Source: Ruminococcus sp. (GTDB lineage: Bacteria > Bacillota > Clostridia > Oscillospirales > Ruminococcaceae). From it: DNA of 38,746 nt. The stretch lies in the NCBI RefSeq assembly GCF_024691275.1, contig NZ_JAILNU010000109.1:1-38746 (forward strand), given 5' to 3'. The notes beneath the pieces are model-generated. The model ran no database searches, had not been told where the DNA came from, and saw nothing but the letters and a program-made list of their open reading frames with translations. A program made the position numbers and the translations under genes. This document shows, piece after piece, positions 1 through 8,307 of the stretch (positions within the stretch are counted from its first letter, which is position 1; each line of letters opens with the position of its first letter).

Positions 1-170
1 ATCTCCATTGCTATTGCCACTCCTTGTTCCTCCTGTACACAAGCTCTTTCTCTTATTATACAGGATTTTTATTTTAGTGGCTCATTTTTTTATTATCATT
101 TTGAGGCTAACTGGCTCAGTTTTATTTTAGCATACATATTTACAGAAATTTTTTCGCAGAGCCATAAAGC
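1..170. other. Intergenic stretch at the window edge
   Basis: No open reading frame or RNA gene that I can support lies here. The sequence is AT-rich with several T runs on the plus strand. It may be the downstream or upstream region of a gene outside the window. Confidence 0.4.
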
Positions 171-206
171 AAAAGGCAATACACATTATTGTGCATTGCC
201 TTTTTT
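171..206 (-). terminator. Bidirectional intrinsic terminator after the sigma/anti-sigma-like operon
   Basis: An inverted repeat of about 15 bp (AAAAGGCAATACACA against TTGTGCATTGCCTTTT, with one mismatch) with a 3-nt loop is flanked by A on the left and T on the right. It can therefore stop transcription in both directions. It lies just past the stop codon of the minus-strand membrane protein gene. Confidence 0.8.
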
Positions 207-208
207 AG

Positions 209-1777
209 TTATTTGATAGATTTTACAGGGAAGAAGCAGTCTTTTTCGATGTAGTCATTGAAATCTGCACAGTCGTATCCGAGCAATTCTATATAAGTGT
301 CATCAAGCTGATCTGCTCTGACAAGTATAGCCATTTTTGCATTAGTAGATTTATGTGCAGGGATATCCAAACCGAATTTACTTGTTGAATCACCTGCATC
401 TAATGAGAATATGCTGCTATTATTGATATCTATTGATGGATAGGGAACCGGTTCATTTATGCCATCAATCTTATTAAAGCTAATGGTATTGTTTGAGAAA
501 TCGAATACTTGCGGACAAACTGTCAGACTTTTATTTTCACCGCCTGCATCGTAACTATTTATCATATCATTATCGCTATTATTTGTATATGTGAGATCAA
601 GAACAACAACCTTCAGCTGGAATGTTTCGCTTTTAACATTTTCATCTAAAGAATCTCTGCCATTGCCGTACTTAATCCAGTTGATAGTATCATAGATCTT
701 TCCGTCATCACTGAGGAACTGGCTGAAGTCTCTCTGATTACCGTGAATATCTGTATTGATACCGTCAAAGTTGTCCTGTATCCATGCATTATTGATAGTA
801 AGTTCAAGAGCATTTGTTGTACCGTCCTGATTACCTGCCTCAAAACTGAGAGTATCTCCGATCTTAGCGGTCTTGATTTCATCGACAGCGCAGGTCGGGT
901 TAGTATAATCAGTATTAACGATGATATCATCTGTATCTACATTGCCGTACCATTCGTGTGTATTTTCAGAATCCGAAGGAACAAGCTTCATACCGTTTAT
1001 AATGCTGCGAACGTCATCATCAGAGATATCATCTGTTACAGTTAATTCTGCAAAATAATTCGTATTCTTGAAGTGTACATATACAAGACGGTTGCTGCAA
1101 TGTGCAGGTTCTGTCGAATCGGTGAGAACATTGGATCTATAGATTATAAACGCTTCAATATTCTCATCGCTTATCTCCTCAAAGTTTACGACACTGTCAA
1201 TCTTTTCTTTTACAGGTCTTTCAAGGATAACGCGGTAGTATTTCGGATTAAATCCTCCGCCTGCTGGAGTAATGTACAGGTTATCGTACTCCTCAACGCC
1301 ATTGCTGAAATCTGAAGGGAGGAATGTATACTCGACGACATACTTCTGATTATCAGATGTGACTTTCTCAGTAGGATTGTAGCTAAGCAAATAACGATAT
1401 TCGTCATTCTCGTACTTTTCAAATGTTAACTTATCAGTAATTACTTCAGCAGCATCAGCCAAAGTAGTTGTCTCAGCAGCTTCTGTAGTAGTTTTCACTG
1501 TTGTGCTGACTTCATTCTTAGGGTCAACGGCAGTTTTTCCGTTTGTAAAAGCATAGACTGTTGCAGGAACAGTTATAACAATAGCTGCTGCCGCTGCTAC
1601 CATTCCGATATAACGTCTACGAATGTAATTAGATGAGTTGTTCATAGTGATCCCTTTCTGTATTTGTGCCTTTCGCAGTTCATACTTAACGGAGAAATCG
1701 TGGTTTTCAGTCGATGAAAACGCGTCCGCAACTATTTTATCCCATTCTTTTGAATCAGGAAGTCTATTATTTTTCAT
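209..1777 (-). CDS. Membrane-anchored protein paired with an ECF sigma factor (probable anti-sigma factor)
   Basis: The protein has 522 residues with a short cytoplasmic N-terminus (about 1-53), one membrane segment (about 55-77, Ala/Ile/Val rich), a Thr/Glu-rich linker (about 88-108) and a large extracytoplasmic part with no domain I recognise. The start codon lies inside the end of the upstream sigma factor gene (11-base overlap), so the two are translationally coupled. This order and topology are typical of an ECF sigma factor and its membrane anti-sigma factor, and that role is inferred from context. No zinc-binding anti-sigma motif (HxxxCxxC) is visible. The outer domain may sense an envelope or polysaccharide signal. 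A second pair of the same design lies at 6189-8017. Confidence 0.75.
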   Translation of the reverse strand: MKNNRLPDSKEWDKIVADAFSSTENHDFSVKYELRKAQIQKGITMNNSSNYIRRRYIGMVAAAAAIVITVPATVYAFTNGKTAVDPKNEVSTTVKTTTEAAETTTLADAAEVITDKLTFEKYENDEYRYLLSYNPTEKVTSDNQKYVVEYTFLPSDFSNGVEEYDNLYITPAGGGFNPKYYRVILERPVKEKIDSVVNFEEISDENIEAFIIYRSNVLTDSTEPAHCSNRLVYVHFKNTNYFAELTVTDDISDDDVRSIINGMKLVPSDSENTHEWYGNVDTDDIIVNTDYTNPTCAVDEIKTAKIGDTLSFEAGNQDGTTNALELTINNAWIQDNFDGINTDIHGNQRDFSQFLSDDGKIYDTINWIKYGNGRDSLDENVKSETFQLKVVVLDLTYTNNSDNDMINSYDAGGENKSLTVCPQVFDFSNNTISFNKIDGINEPVPYPSIDINNSSIFSLDAGDSTSKFGLDIPAHKSTNAKMAILVRADQLDDTYIELLGYDCADFNDYIEKDCFFPVKSIK

Positions 1778-2273
1778 CGCTCATTTCTCCTTTCATTTTA
1801 AGGCGTTTCTTCGTACGCTCAAAACGCTTTCTGACATTTGATTCAGTGAGGGATAATCTGTCCGCAACCTCTTTCCATGACATTTCCTTGATACACCGCA
1901 ATATAACAATACTTCTGTCAGGTTCACCAAGTGAATTCAATATCCACGAGACACCGTCGGAGCTTTTTACAGTCTGAGAGGAATCTGCTATCTGCATAGC
2001 TTCACTTATTGGGATTTCTTCCGTAAATCTTCGTTTATTCTTTCGATAGATATTTATAGAAGTACTTTTTATTACTTTAACGATGTAAGCTTTTGTCTTT
2101 GGACTCCTGCAATCTTCAAAAATGTCAAGTTTTCCGATAATACGGATAAAAGCATCTGAAACAGCATCTTCTGCAAGACACTGGTCATGTAAGACAGCAT
2201 AAGCGATCCTGTACATAGGCTGCTCGTATATCTCATACAGAGTATTCAGCTTTTCTGCATTATCAATCGTCAT
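1767..2273 (-). CDS. ECF-type RNA polymerase sigma factor
   Basis: This 168-residue protein has the two-domain plan of sigma-70 family ECF factors. Region 2 (about 8-75) includes the stretch AEDAVSDAFIRI, and a region 4 helix-turn-helix (about 110-160) includes WKEVADRLSLTESNVRKRFER. It should direct RNA polymerase to a small set of promoters when released by its partner, the membrane protein encoded directly downstream and overlapping by 11 bases. A good ribosome site (GAGGTGAT) precedes the ATG. A perfect 12-bp palindrome lies just upstream. The target promoters cannot be deduced here. The family assignment is firm; the stimulus is unknown. Confidence 0.9.
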   Translation of the reverse strand: MTIDNAEKLNTLYEIYEQPMYRIAYAVLHDQCLAEDAVSDAFIRIIGKLDIFEDCRSPKTKAYIVKVIKSTSINIYRKNKRRFTEEIPISEAMQIADSSQTVKSSDGVSWILNSLGEPDRSIVILRCIKEMSWKEVADRLSLTESNVRKRFERTKKRLKMKGEMSDEK

Positions 2274-2287
2274 TTTATCACCTCATT

Positions 2288-2299
2288 TGAAACGTTTCA
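2288..2299. promoter_or_regulatory. 12-bp palindrome upstream of the ECF sigma gene (possible operator)
   Basis: TGAAACGTTTCA is a perfect palindrome 15 bases upstream of the sigma factor ATG, next to its ribosome site. It resembles operators of LacI-family regulators but is two bases shorter than a standard CcpA cre site. It could bind a repressor or be chance. No promoter was placed with confidence around it. Confidence 0.35.
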
Positions 2300-2341
2300 T
2301 AACATATAACTCATCTCAGCCACCATTTGTGACATCAAAAT

Positions 2342-2368
2342 AAAAAAGCTCAAATTTTATGAGCTTTT
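2342..2368 (-). terminator. Intrinsic terminator of the radical SAM operon
   Basis: The stem AAAAGCTCA/TGAGCTTTT with an AT-rich loop directly follows the radical SAM stop codon. It ends in a T run when read on the minus strand. Confidence 0.7.
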
Positions 2369-3263
2369 ATATTCCGGAAAGGTCAAATTTCGGGACATAT
2401 TCCTCAGAAGCAGAGCTTTTCTGCTGGGTAAAACCGTTTATACCAAGCTCTGCCGCATAGTTTACGACGCTGTTGTATTCCATTTTTGTTACACGGCGTT
2501 TAAGCTCGCTGTACTCATCTGAAATAAAATCGAAAGGAGTATACTGATTCATTATGCTTACAAGTACATTGTCATGAGAAGTATTTTCAGCGATCCATTT
2601 CATTATCTTCATGGAATCGTGTCTGTGAGAGGGGAGCACCATATGTCTAATGACCGTCCCCTTTAAAAGTCCGCACTCATCATTATAGGAAAGCTCTCCG
2701 ACCTGCTCCGTCATAGCAATAACAGCTTTTGATGCTGTCTCAAAATAGTCGGGAGCGTGAGAATACTTAGCAGATATCTCAGGCGAAAAATACTTTATAT
2801 CGGGCAGGTATATGTCTATATACCCTTTAAGCATATCAATAGTCTCGGTAAGCTCATATCCGCCGCAGTTATATACCACAGGAATCACGAGCCTGTGCTT
2901 TACCTTGTCAAGTGCATTTATTATGTTGGGTACAAAATGGGTAGGAGTGACAAGGTCGATATTATCTGCACCTTTCTCCTGAAGTCTAAGAAAAATATCC
3001 GCCAGCTCATCATCTGTAATTTCCCTGCCGAAAAGCTTGTTGCTAATCTGTTCGTTCTGACAGAAGCAGCAATGGAGACTGCAACCCGAAAAGAAAACCG
3101 TACCTGCTCCGTTTTTGTAGGAGATGCAGGGCTCTTCCCACTTATGAAAGGACGCTCTTGCAGCAATTACTTTGCTTCCTGCACCGCAGAAACCGACGCT
3201 TTTTGTTCTGTCTGCACCGCACCTGCGCGGGCAGAGTGTGCATTTATTCATCAAAGTCATCAT
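2367..3263 (-). CDS. Radical SAM protein, PflA/PflX-like
   Basis: The 298-residue protein carries an N-terminal cysteine cluster (CTLCPRRCGADR... and CGAG, about 8-28). The radical SAM signature CxxxCxxC is clearly present as CSLHCCFC (about 60-67). The rest resembles uncharacterised proteins related to pyruvate formate-lyase activating enzyme, so it probably cleaves SAM with a 4Fe-4S cluster to make a radical on an unknown partner. No glycyl-radical enzyme gene is in the window. The ATG at 3263 has AGGGA eight bases upstream, and the gene overlaps the small upstream gene by 20 bases, suggesting one transcript. The family is clear; the substrate is not. Confidence 0.85.
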   Translation of the reverse strand: MMTLMNKCTLCPRRCGADRTKSVGFCGAGSKVIAARASFHKWEEPCISYKNGAGTVFFSGCSLHCCFCQNEQISNKLFGREITDDELADIFLRLQEKGADNIDLVTPTHFVPNIINALDKVKHRLVIPVVYNCGGYELTETIDMLKGYIDIYLPDIKYFSPEISAKYSHAPDYFETASKAVIAMTEQVGELSYNDECGLLKGTVIRHMVLPSHRHDSMKIMKWIAENTSHDNVLVSIMNQYTPFDFISDEYSELKRRVTKMEYNSVVNYAAELGINGFTQQKSSASEEYVPKFDLSGI

Positions 3264-3516
3264 TCATATATTCCCTGTAGTCAAAATTTTCCGATGTAAC
3301 AGTACTTTTAAGAAGCTCATGATGATCTATATTGTTCTTGACACAATACATGGCAGCAGCTGTAAGAAATATGCTTTTTGACAGCCTGTTCTTAACGCAG
3401 TATTCTGTTATGACCCTATCCTCATAGGTACTCGCCTTGCACGAAAGCATCTTATAATATATCATACTGTTTGAATAACGGCTGGTCTTACTGCTTTTAG
3501 ACTTCTTTCCGTCCAT
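3244..3516 (-). CDS. Small conserved-looking protein of unknown function (90 aa)
   Basis: The 90-residue product has a basic, Ser/Lys-rich start and an acidic end (NDDFDE). I do not recognise a domain. A strong ribosome site (GGAGGG) precedes the ATG, a good promoter lies upstream at 3547-3575, and its end overlaps the start of the radical SAM gene. These points argue that it is a real gene co-expressed with that enzyme. It could be a small partner or substrate of the radical SAM protein, but nothing in the sequence proves this. Confidence 0.65.
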   Translation of the reverse strand: MDGKKSKSSKTSRYSNSMIYYKMLSCKASTYEDRVITEYCVKNRLSKSIFLTAAAMYCVKNNIDHHELLKSTVTSENFDYREYMNDDFDE

Positions 3517-3546
3517 TAATTTCCCTCCTGATTGTAGATATAATTT

Positions 3547-3575
3547 ATTTTAGCATTGCAGTATGCAAATGTCAA
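3547..3575 (-). promoter_or_regulatory. Promoter of the 90-aa protein/radical SAM operon
   Basis: On the minus strand TTGACA (3570-3575) and TAAAAT (3547-3552) are separated by 17 bases, close to the vegetative consensus. Confidence 0.65.
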
Positions 3576-3625
3576 TAAACGCCGCAAAAAACGCTTAGTA
3601 TCATTGAATATCACGAAAATTTCAC

Positions 3626-3654
3626 TTGCTTTTTTGTACATAATGTTGTATAAT
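3626..3654 (+). promoter_or_regulatory. Promoter of proC
   Basis: TTGCTT (3626-3631) and TATAAT (3649-3654) are separated by 17 bases. The distance to the proC ATG is about 33 bases, with an AAGGAG ribosome site between. Confidence 0.6.
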
Positions 3655-3687
3655 AAGTAATGCATTAAAATTTAAGGAGATATTGCA

Positions 3688-4488
3688 ATGACTAATATAG
3701 GTTTTATCGGTGCAGGCAACATGGGTTCTGCGATCATGAAAGGCATTTCTTCAAACAGCCTCGGCAAGAACGTAGGTCTTTATGCCTTTGATCCGTTTAC
3801 TGAAAAGCTCAAGGCTCTTGAATCTTTTAACGTAAAGGGCTGCACTTCTGAAAAAGAGATCATGGAAAACTGCAAATACGTTTTCCTTGCTGTAAAGCCG
3901 CAGATAATCGAGGGCGTTCTCGAAACTATCGCACCTTATACAACTAAGGATACTGTTATTATTTCTATTGCCGCAGGTATCGGCGATGAATTCATAGCAA
4001 AGAAGACTATCCCGAACGTTAAGGTAATACTTGTAATGCCGAATACACCGCTTCTTCTCGGTGAGGGCGCATCAGCTCTTTCAAGAAATGATAAGGTATC
4101 AGATGAAGAATTCGACGTTGTACTGAATATATTCAAGATATGCGGTAAGGCTGCTGTTATTTCCAAGGATAAGATGAAGGAGATAATCGCTATAAACGGA
4201 AGCAGCCCTGCTTTCATCTATCTTTTCGCAAAGGGCTTCATTGACTACGCTGAATCTGTCGGTATCGACAGAGCCGCTGCCGAGGAGCTCTTCACACAGA
4301 GCCTTATCGGTTCTGCCAAGATGATAACAGACTCGGGAAATACCATTGACGAGCTTATCAAAATGGTATCATCTCCGGGAGGAACAACTCTTGCAGGTCT
4401 TGACAGACTTTATGAGGGCAATCTCACTGATGTCGTAAAGAACTGCTGCGAGAGCTGCACAAAGAGAGCTTACGAGCTTTCAAAATAA
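3688..4488 (+). CDS. proC: Pyrroline-5-carboxylate reductase
   Basis: This enzyme reduces 1-pyrroline-5-carboxylate to proline with NAD(P)H, the last step of proline synthesis, in the cytoplasm. The 266 residues match the family's usual length. The N-terminal Rossmann motif GFIGAGNMGSAI (about 5-16) binds the cofactor. The C-terminal dimerisation and catalytic region contains SSPAFIYLFAKG and the family signature around VSSPGGTTLAGL (about 230-241). The gene has its own promoter and the ribosome site AAGGAG. A SpoIIM-like gene follows closely, but no functional tie is evident. Confidence 0.95.
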   Translation: MTNIGFIGAGNMGSAIMKGISSNSLGKNVGLYAFDPFTEKLKALESFNVKGCTSEKEIMENCKYVFLAVKPQIIEGVLETIAPYTTKDTVIISIAAGIGDEFIAKKTIPNVKVILVMPNTPLLLGEGASALSRNDKVSDEEFDVVLNIFKICGKAAVISKDKMKEIIAINGSSPAFIYLFAKGFIDYAESVGIDRAAAEELFTQSLIGSAKMITDSGNTIDELIKMVSSPGGTTLAGLDRLYEGNLTDVVKNCCESCTKRAYELSK

Positions 4489-4539
4489 TTCTAAAAGCGT
4501 TTTCATGTGCATATCCTTATTAAGAAAGGAATGATGCAC

Positions 4540-5139
4540 ATGAGACATATAAGTACATTCAACGGCTCAAAAACACAGACAAGCTATATCGTTTATGTGA
4601 TATTCATTATCATAGGCGTTGCTGTCGGTTCATTGATAACGCTTAAATACAATGTATCAGACAATGTATGGATTCATCAGGGCATTTTGTACGCAGAACG
4701 CTCAACGACCGTATATACAATAATGAAAGCCACATTTTTATCATTGACAGTTTTTGTTTCAGCCGCTTTCTTTATCGGTCTATCTGCCGTCGGACAGCCC
4801 TTCGGACTTGCCATGCTCATATATCGGGGCATAGGCATAGGAACTTCTGTAACTGCGATGTACACGCTCTCAGGCAAAAGTGCCGTCGTCAATGCTGTGA
4901 TCCTGATAATCCCAAAAGTCCTTGCAGTTTCGGCGATATCAATACTTTCAGTACGCGAAGCTGTCAGAAGCTCGAATGCAATACTTAATTATTGTATGAA
5001 AAAGGAAAGCCGTGATGACCGAAGATACAGTATAAAACTATACGGTATCAGGCTTTGTGTACTTATTTTATTATCATTACTGATTTCTGCTGCCGACGGG
5101 GGAGTGAACTATCTGTACTCAGCCGTCACAGGTAAATAA
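4540..5139 (+). CDS. SpoIIM-like membrane protein (stage II sporulation protein M family)
   Basis: The product has about 199 residues if translation starts at ATG 4540, nine bases after AAAGGA; ATGs at 4531 and 4534 are alternatives. It has about four to five membrane segments (roughly residues 15-35, 60-85, 95-120, 125-145 and 170-190). Its pattern, including FGLAMLIYRGIGIGTSVT, fits the SpoIIM family, which in spore formers acts in the membrane complex that drives engulfment. Several gut Firmicutes keep such genes without obvious sporulation, so the role here is uncertain. It sits 15 bases before the DUF624-like gene, which suggests one transcript. Confidence 0.65.
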   Translation: MRHISTFNGSKTQTSYIVYVIFIIIGVAVGSLITLKYNVSDNVWIHQGILYAERSTTVYTIMKATFLSLTVFVSAAFFIGLSAVGQPFGLAMLIYRGIGIGTSVTAMYTLSGKSAVVNAVILIIPKVLAVSAISILSVREAVRSSNAILNYCMKKESRDDRRYSIKLYGIRLCVLILLSLLISAADGGVNYLYSAVTGK

Positions 5140-5154
5140 ACGGAGGAATTTTAA

Positions 5155-6078
5155 TTGGGCCTTTTTTCAAAAGATTATGAAAGCGCAGGTGTCGGAATAT
5201 CAAAAAACGCTCCAAAGAAAAAAGGAGCCGCACTGTTCTTTGATATAATCGGCAGAAAGCTCTGGAAGATGATGGAGCTTAACCTGCTGTATATGTTGTT
5301 TTTTTTGCCACTTATAATGATTCTGCCTATCGTAGGAGCTCTCAGGAACCACGAAACTGCTGCTATAATCGCTTTAGCGGTACTGATCCTGTTATTCATG
5401 CTTCTTATCGGACCTGCTACTGCGGGACTGACAAAGGTACTGCGATTGTTTTTCATAAATAAGCATTCATTCATTGTCCGCGATTTTTTTAACGGATTCA
5501 AGAGCAACTTCAAAAATGCTGCAATAGTAGGATTTCTGAATTGTCTCATAATACTTTCGGCGATCGCTTCATGGAAGGTCTACCCTTACCTTGCTGCGCA
5601 GACAGGCTCCAAGGCGATGTTCATACCAATGATAATCGCTTTCAGTCTTTTCCTTGTCATCATAATGATGAACCATTATATTTACCTTATGATGATCGCA
5701 ACGAGCCTTTCGCTGAAAAATCTTATCAAAAATTCTTTTGCACTGGCATTTGTAGCTGTAAAGCAGAACTTCTTTGTTTTCATCATATCGCTGGTCACAC
5801 TTGCGATCATGGTAGTGCTTATGTTATGGCTTATGCCTGTATTTTTGTTGCTGGTGCCGTTTTTCCCAGCTGCGTTCCTGTATTTTCTTAACTGCTTCGT
5901 ATGCTATCCTGTGGTGCAGAAGTACGTTATCAACCCGTACTACACAAGCATCGGCGAGGTCAATCCCGAGCTTGTTGACGAAACGCCAACAGCTGAAGAA
6001 CGTGTATTTGAAGACATGGGCGGCAAGGAAGCTCCTGTAGAAAAACGTAAAAAAGGCAAGGGCAAACGTATATCATAA
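5155..6078 (+). CDS. DUF624/YesL-like integral membrane protein
   Basis: The 307-residue protein has a TTG start chosen because GGAGG lies eight bases upstream. A cytoplasmic head (1-30) is followed by about five or six membrane segments (roughly 40-65, 70-95, 120-140, 150-175, 185-215 and 215-245) and a charged Lys-rich tail. The overall form resembles the DUF624 (YesL) family of unknown function, often found near polysaccharide-use genes. It closes the proC-SpoIIM-DUF624 run and is followed directly by a strong terminator. Its function is unknown. Confidence 0.6.
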   Translation: MGLFSKDYESAGVGISKNAPKKKGAALFFDIIGRKLWKMMELNLLYMLFFLPLIMILPIVGALRNHETAAIIALAVLILLFMLLIGPATAGLTKVLRLFFINKHSFIVRDFFNGFKSNFKNAAIVGFLNCLIILSAIASWKVYPYLAAQTGSKAMFIPMIIAFSLFLVIIMMNHYIYLMMIATSLSLKNLIKNSFALAFVAVKQNFFVFIISLVTLAIMVVLMLWLMPVFLLLVPFFPAAFLYFLNCFVCYPVVQKYVINPYYTSIGEVNPELVDETPTAEERVFEDMGGKEAPVEKRKKGKGKRIS

Positions 6079-6083
6079 ATTTC

Positions 6084-6117
6084 AGGCGCATAAAAAATAT
6101 GCGCCTTTTTTATTTTT
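6084..6117 (+). terminator. Intrinsic terminator after the proC/SpoIIM/DUF624 run
   Basis: A perfect 9-bp stem (AGGCGCATA/TATGCGCCT) with a 5-base loop is followed by a T-rich tract. It sits six bases after the stop codon. Confidence 0.9.
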
Positions 6118-6188
6118 TGTGTGATATTATCCCGAGATCATACGTTATATATATGAAGTACTTCAAAAAACGGAAAGGAAGTGAACGC

Positions 6189-6671
6189 ATGACTAAGGAC
6201 GAAATGGAAAAAATATATGATAAATATAAGAATTCAGTTTACAGACTTGCTTTCGCATACTGCAAAAATATCGCAGATGCTGAGGATATAATGCAGGAGG
6301 TATTCATTACACGTTTTTCATGCAACATCGTATTTGAAGAAGAAGCAAAGGAAAAAAGCTGGCTTCTGAAGGTCACATCTAACAAGTGCAGAGACCTCTT
6401 CCGTTCGATGCGCTACAAGATATCAAAATCTGCCGTCCCTCTCGAAGAAGCAGGACTTGTGTATGAAACTCCTGAAGAAAGCAGAGTTTATCATGCCGTT
6501 ATGTCACTTCCTCCCAAATACAGACTGGTTATTCACTTATATTATTACGAGGACTATTCTGTCAAAGAGATATGTGAGATAAATGGAAAAAACGAATCGG
6601 CGGTCCAGACACAGCTGTACCGCGCACGTAAAAAACTGAAGAATATACTCGGAAAGGAGCTCCAGCTATGA
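6189..6671 (+). CDS. ECF-type RNA polymerase sigma factor (second copy)
   Basis: The product has 160 residues from the ATG at 6189, which has GGAAAGGAAG upstream. An in-frame extension back to 6099 runs through the preceding terminator and is not used. Region 2 includes the stretch DAEDIMQEVFITRF, and region 4 contains the helix-turn-helix YSVKEICEINGKNESAVQTQL. It should be held by the membrane protein encoded next, whose ATG overlaps this stop codon (ATGA). It is only distantly similar to the sigma factor at 1767-2273, so the two pairs probably answer to different signals. Confidence 0.9.
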   Translation: MTKDEMEKIYDKYKNSVYRLAFAYCKNIADAEDIMQEVFITRFSCNIVFEEEAKEKSWLLKVTSNKCRDLFRSMRYKISKSAVPLEEAGLVYETPEESRVYHAVMSLPPKYRLVIHLYYYEDYSVKEICEINGKNESAVQTQLYRARKKLKNILGKELQL

Positions 6672-8017
6672 ATATAAATGATTATAAAAAGGTAACAGAC
6701 CGTCTTGAACCTGATGAAAAATGCAAAAATGAGGTGCTCAACATGAATAAAAGAAAGCAAAACATAGAACAGAAAATAAATGATGACGTTTCAGGCGTTG
6801 ATGTACGCAGCGGACGCAATATAACAAGATATGTAGGTATTGCAGCAGCTTGTGTACTTCTGGCGGTAAGTATAGGCTCTACAGGCTTACTGCTTCATAA
6901 AAGCAAAAAGGAGCATATTAAGATAACAGAATTAAGTGACCCGACAACAACATTTGTAAGTACAAATGTCTCAAATAATGCTACATCTGCAAAAACAACC
7001 AAAACCGATCCTTCTTCAACAACCACTAAAACAACAGAAGTTACAACCGAAAAAACAACAGAAGAACATAATGATTCAAGTTATGAAAGCATCGCAATGA
7101 AAATTATAGAGAATTATTATGCAGGAGATAATCTCCTTATGTACGGCGATATATCATATGATACCAATTGCAGTATTAATTTCACCACATATGACGGATT
7201 CGACGATGTATGTAACTCAAGCTTCTGCGGAGAAAGAAAGTTTTATAAAGTAACTGACGAACGTTTTAAAAGCTGTCAGGATATCTACGATTATTACAAG
7301 AGCTTTCTTACATCAATCATCAAAATGAATAACATATCAGATATTGAAGAATATGAATTGCCCGAAAGCTACACTGATGCCGAATACCTTTTACAAAGTA
7401 TTTCACCCGTTAAAAGCTTTCTTGGCGGCGATATAAGCAAATATGAATCGGGAAGTCAGGTCAATGTTTGTCCTGAGATATACAATGTCTGGGACAAAAC
7501 TGCAAGAGCTGTTAACTATGCGAAATATGTTGAATATAAAGGAGATCTCTATGTAGCTGAAAGAAGAGATTCAGTAGATCCTATGCTCTTAAATCCTGTT
7601 TTCACATTCGGACCAATAATAAAAGATATTACCGAAAACAGCTTTTCTGCAATAATTTTCAGGAAAACTGAAGACTTCGATACAATTAAATACGGATCCA
7701 AAGAAACGTACTATTTTGTACTTGAAGACGGCGAATGGAAAATCAACAACCTGATATTCGGAGAGTACCCTGAACTGGATTCCTCAAGAGCTTTAATAAA
7801 ATATCTGGACGAACACAAGGAATACAGCGACGTATGCCGAGATTTTTACGATGTTGAACATTTTATCGAGATATTTGAATATGACATTGATGCACAAACC
7901 TGTAAGGTACACGGTGTACTTCATAATATGTACGCAGAAGATGTCATTGATGTGACCGCAGATATTGATCTTAACAATATATCTGTGACATCTGCCGACA
8001 TAAAAAGGATAAAATGA
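6668..8017 (+). CDS. Membrane-anchored partner of the ECF sigma factor (probable anti-sigma factor)
   Basis: The 449-residue protein has a cytoplasmic segment (1-52), one membrane helix (about 54-76), a long Thr/Ser-rich linker (about 90-135) and a large outer domain that I do not recognise. The gene overlaps the sigma gene by four bases (ATGA), indicating coupled translation. The design repeats that of 209-1777: sigma factor first, then a single-pass protein with a Thr-rich stalk, which is the plan expected of an anti-sigma factor sensing something outside the membrane. The anti-sigma role is inferred from context only. Confidence 0.7.
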   Translation: MNINDYKKVTDRLEPDEKCKNEVLNMNKRKQNIEQKINDDVSGVDVRSGRNITRYVGIAAACVLLAVSIGSTGLLLHKSKKEHIKITELSDPTTTFVSTNVSNNATSAKTTKTDPSSTTTKTTEVTTEKTTEEHNDSSYESIAMKIIENYYAGDNLLMYGDISYDTNCSINFTTYDGFDDVCNSSFCGERKFYKVTDERFKSCQDIYDYYKSFLTSIIKMNNISDIEEYELPESYTDAEYLLQSISPVKSFLGGDISKYESGSQVNVCPEIYNVWDKTARAVNYAKYVEYKGDLYVAERRDSVDPMLLNPVFTFGPIIKDITENSFSAIIFRKTEDFDTIKYGSKETYYFVLEDGEWKINNLIFGEYPELDSSRALIKYLDEHKEYSDVCRDFYDVEHFIEIFEYDIDAQTCKVHGVLHNMYAEDVIDVTADIDLNNISVTSADIKRIK

Positions 8018-8055
8018 TCCTATATGCCGCTCTCTGAATAAGTGAATAGTCCCCG

Positions 8056-8099
8056 AAACTCCCTTGTATAAGCACTGTGCTTATACAAGGGAGTTTTTT
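8056..8099 (+). terminator. Strong intrinsic terminator
   Basis: A perfect 20-base inverted repeat (8056-8075 against 8077-8096) is followed by TTTTTT. It separates the sigma operon from the sulfur transporter operon. Confidence 0.9.
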
Positions 8100-8142
8100 A
8101 GAGCAATAATTTTTTCTTATAAGTGAATATAAGCTTTACGTA

Positions 8143-8172
8143 TTGGACAAAAACCTATAGGTATGGTATGAT
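8143..8172 (+). promoter_or_regulatory. Promoter of the sulfur-compound ABC transporter operon
   Basis: TTGGAC (8143-8148) and TATGAT (8167-8172) are 18 bases apart. The -35 context TATTGGACAAA matches that of the promoter at 15870 and is related to those at 11539 and 37413. A short inverted element CCTATAGG sits in the spacer. Confidence 0.6.
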
Positions 8173-8203
8173 TAGTACATCGAAGGAAACAGGAGTGATG
8201 AAA

Positions 8204-8266
8204 ATGAAAAATAACAAATACTTCATTAATTTGGAGCGAATGCGATGTTGCACCGCTATTTGCTGA
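8204..8266 (+). CDS. Cys-rich leader peptide upstream of the ABC transporter (20 aa)
   Basis: This is a 20-codon reading frame with AGGAG eight bases before its ATG; an ATG at 8198 is too close to the ribosome site. The peptide ends in Arg-Cys-Cys-Thr-Ala-Ile-Cys, so 3 of its last 6 residues are cysteine. It lies between the promoter and the transporter gene, 41 bases before that gene's ATG. The codon block CGA-TGT-TGC also appears near the end of the second leader at 11617-11718. I infer that ribosomes slow at the Cys codons when cysteine is short and thereby change expression of the transporter. No GC-rich terminator is visible between leader and gene, so the effect may be on translation. 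Confidence 0.65.
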   Translation: MKNNKYFINLERMRCCTAIC

Positions 8267-8307
8267 GAAAATATTTTTAAATCAAAGAGATATGAAAGGT
8301 GATAAAT

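Noticed and set aside
6099..6188. N-terminal extension of the second sigma factor
   Set aside because: It begins within the upstream terminator hairpin and lacks a ribosome site; the ATG at 6189 has a good one.
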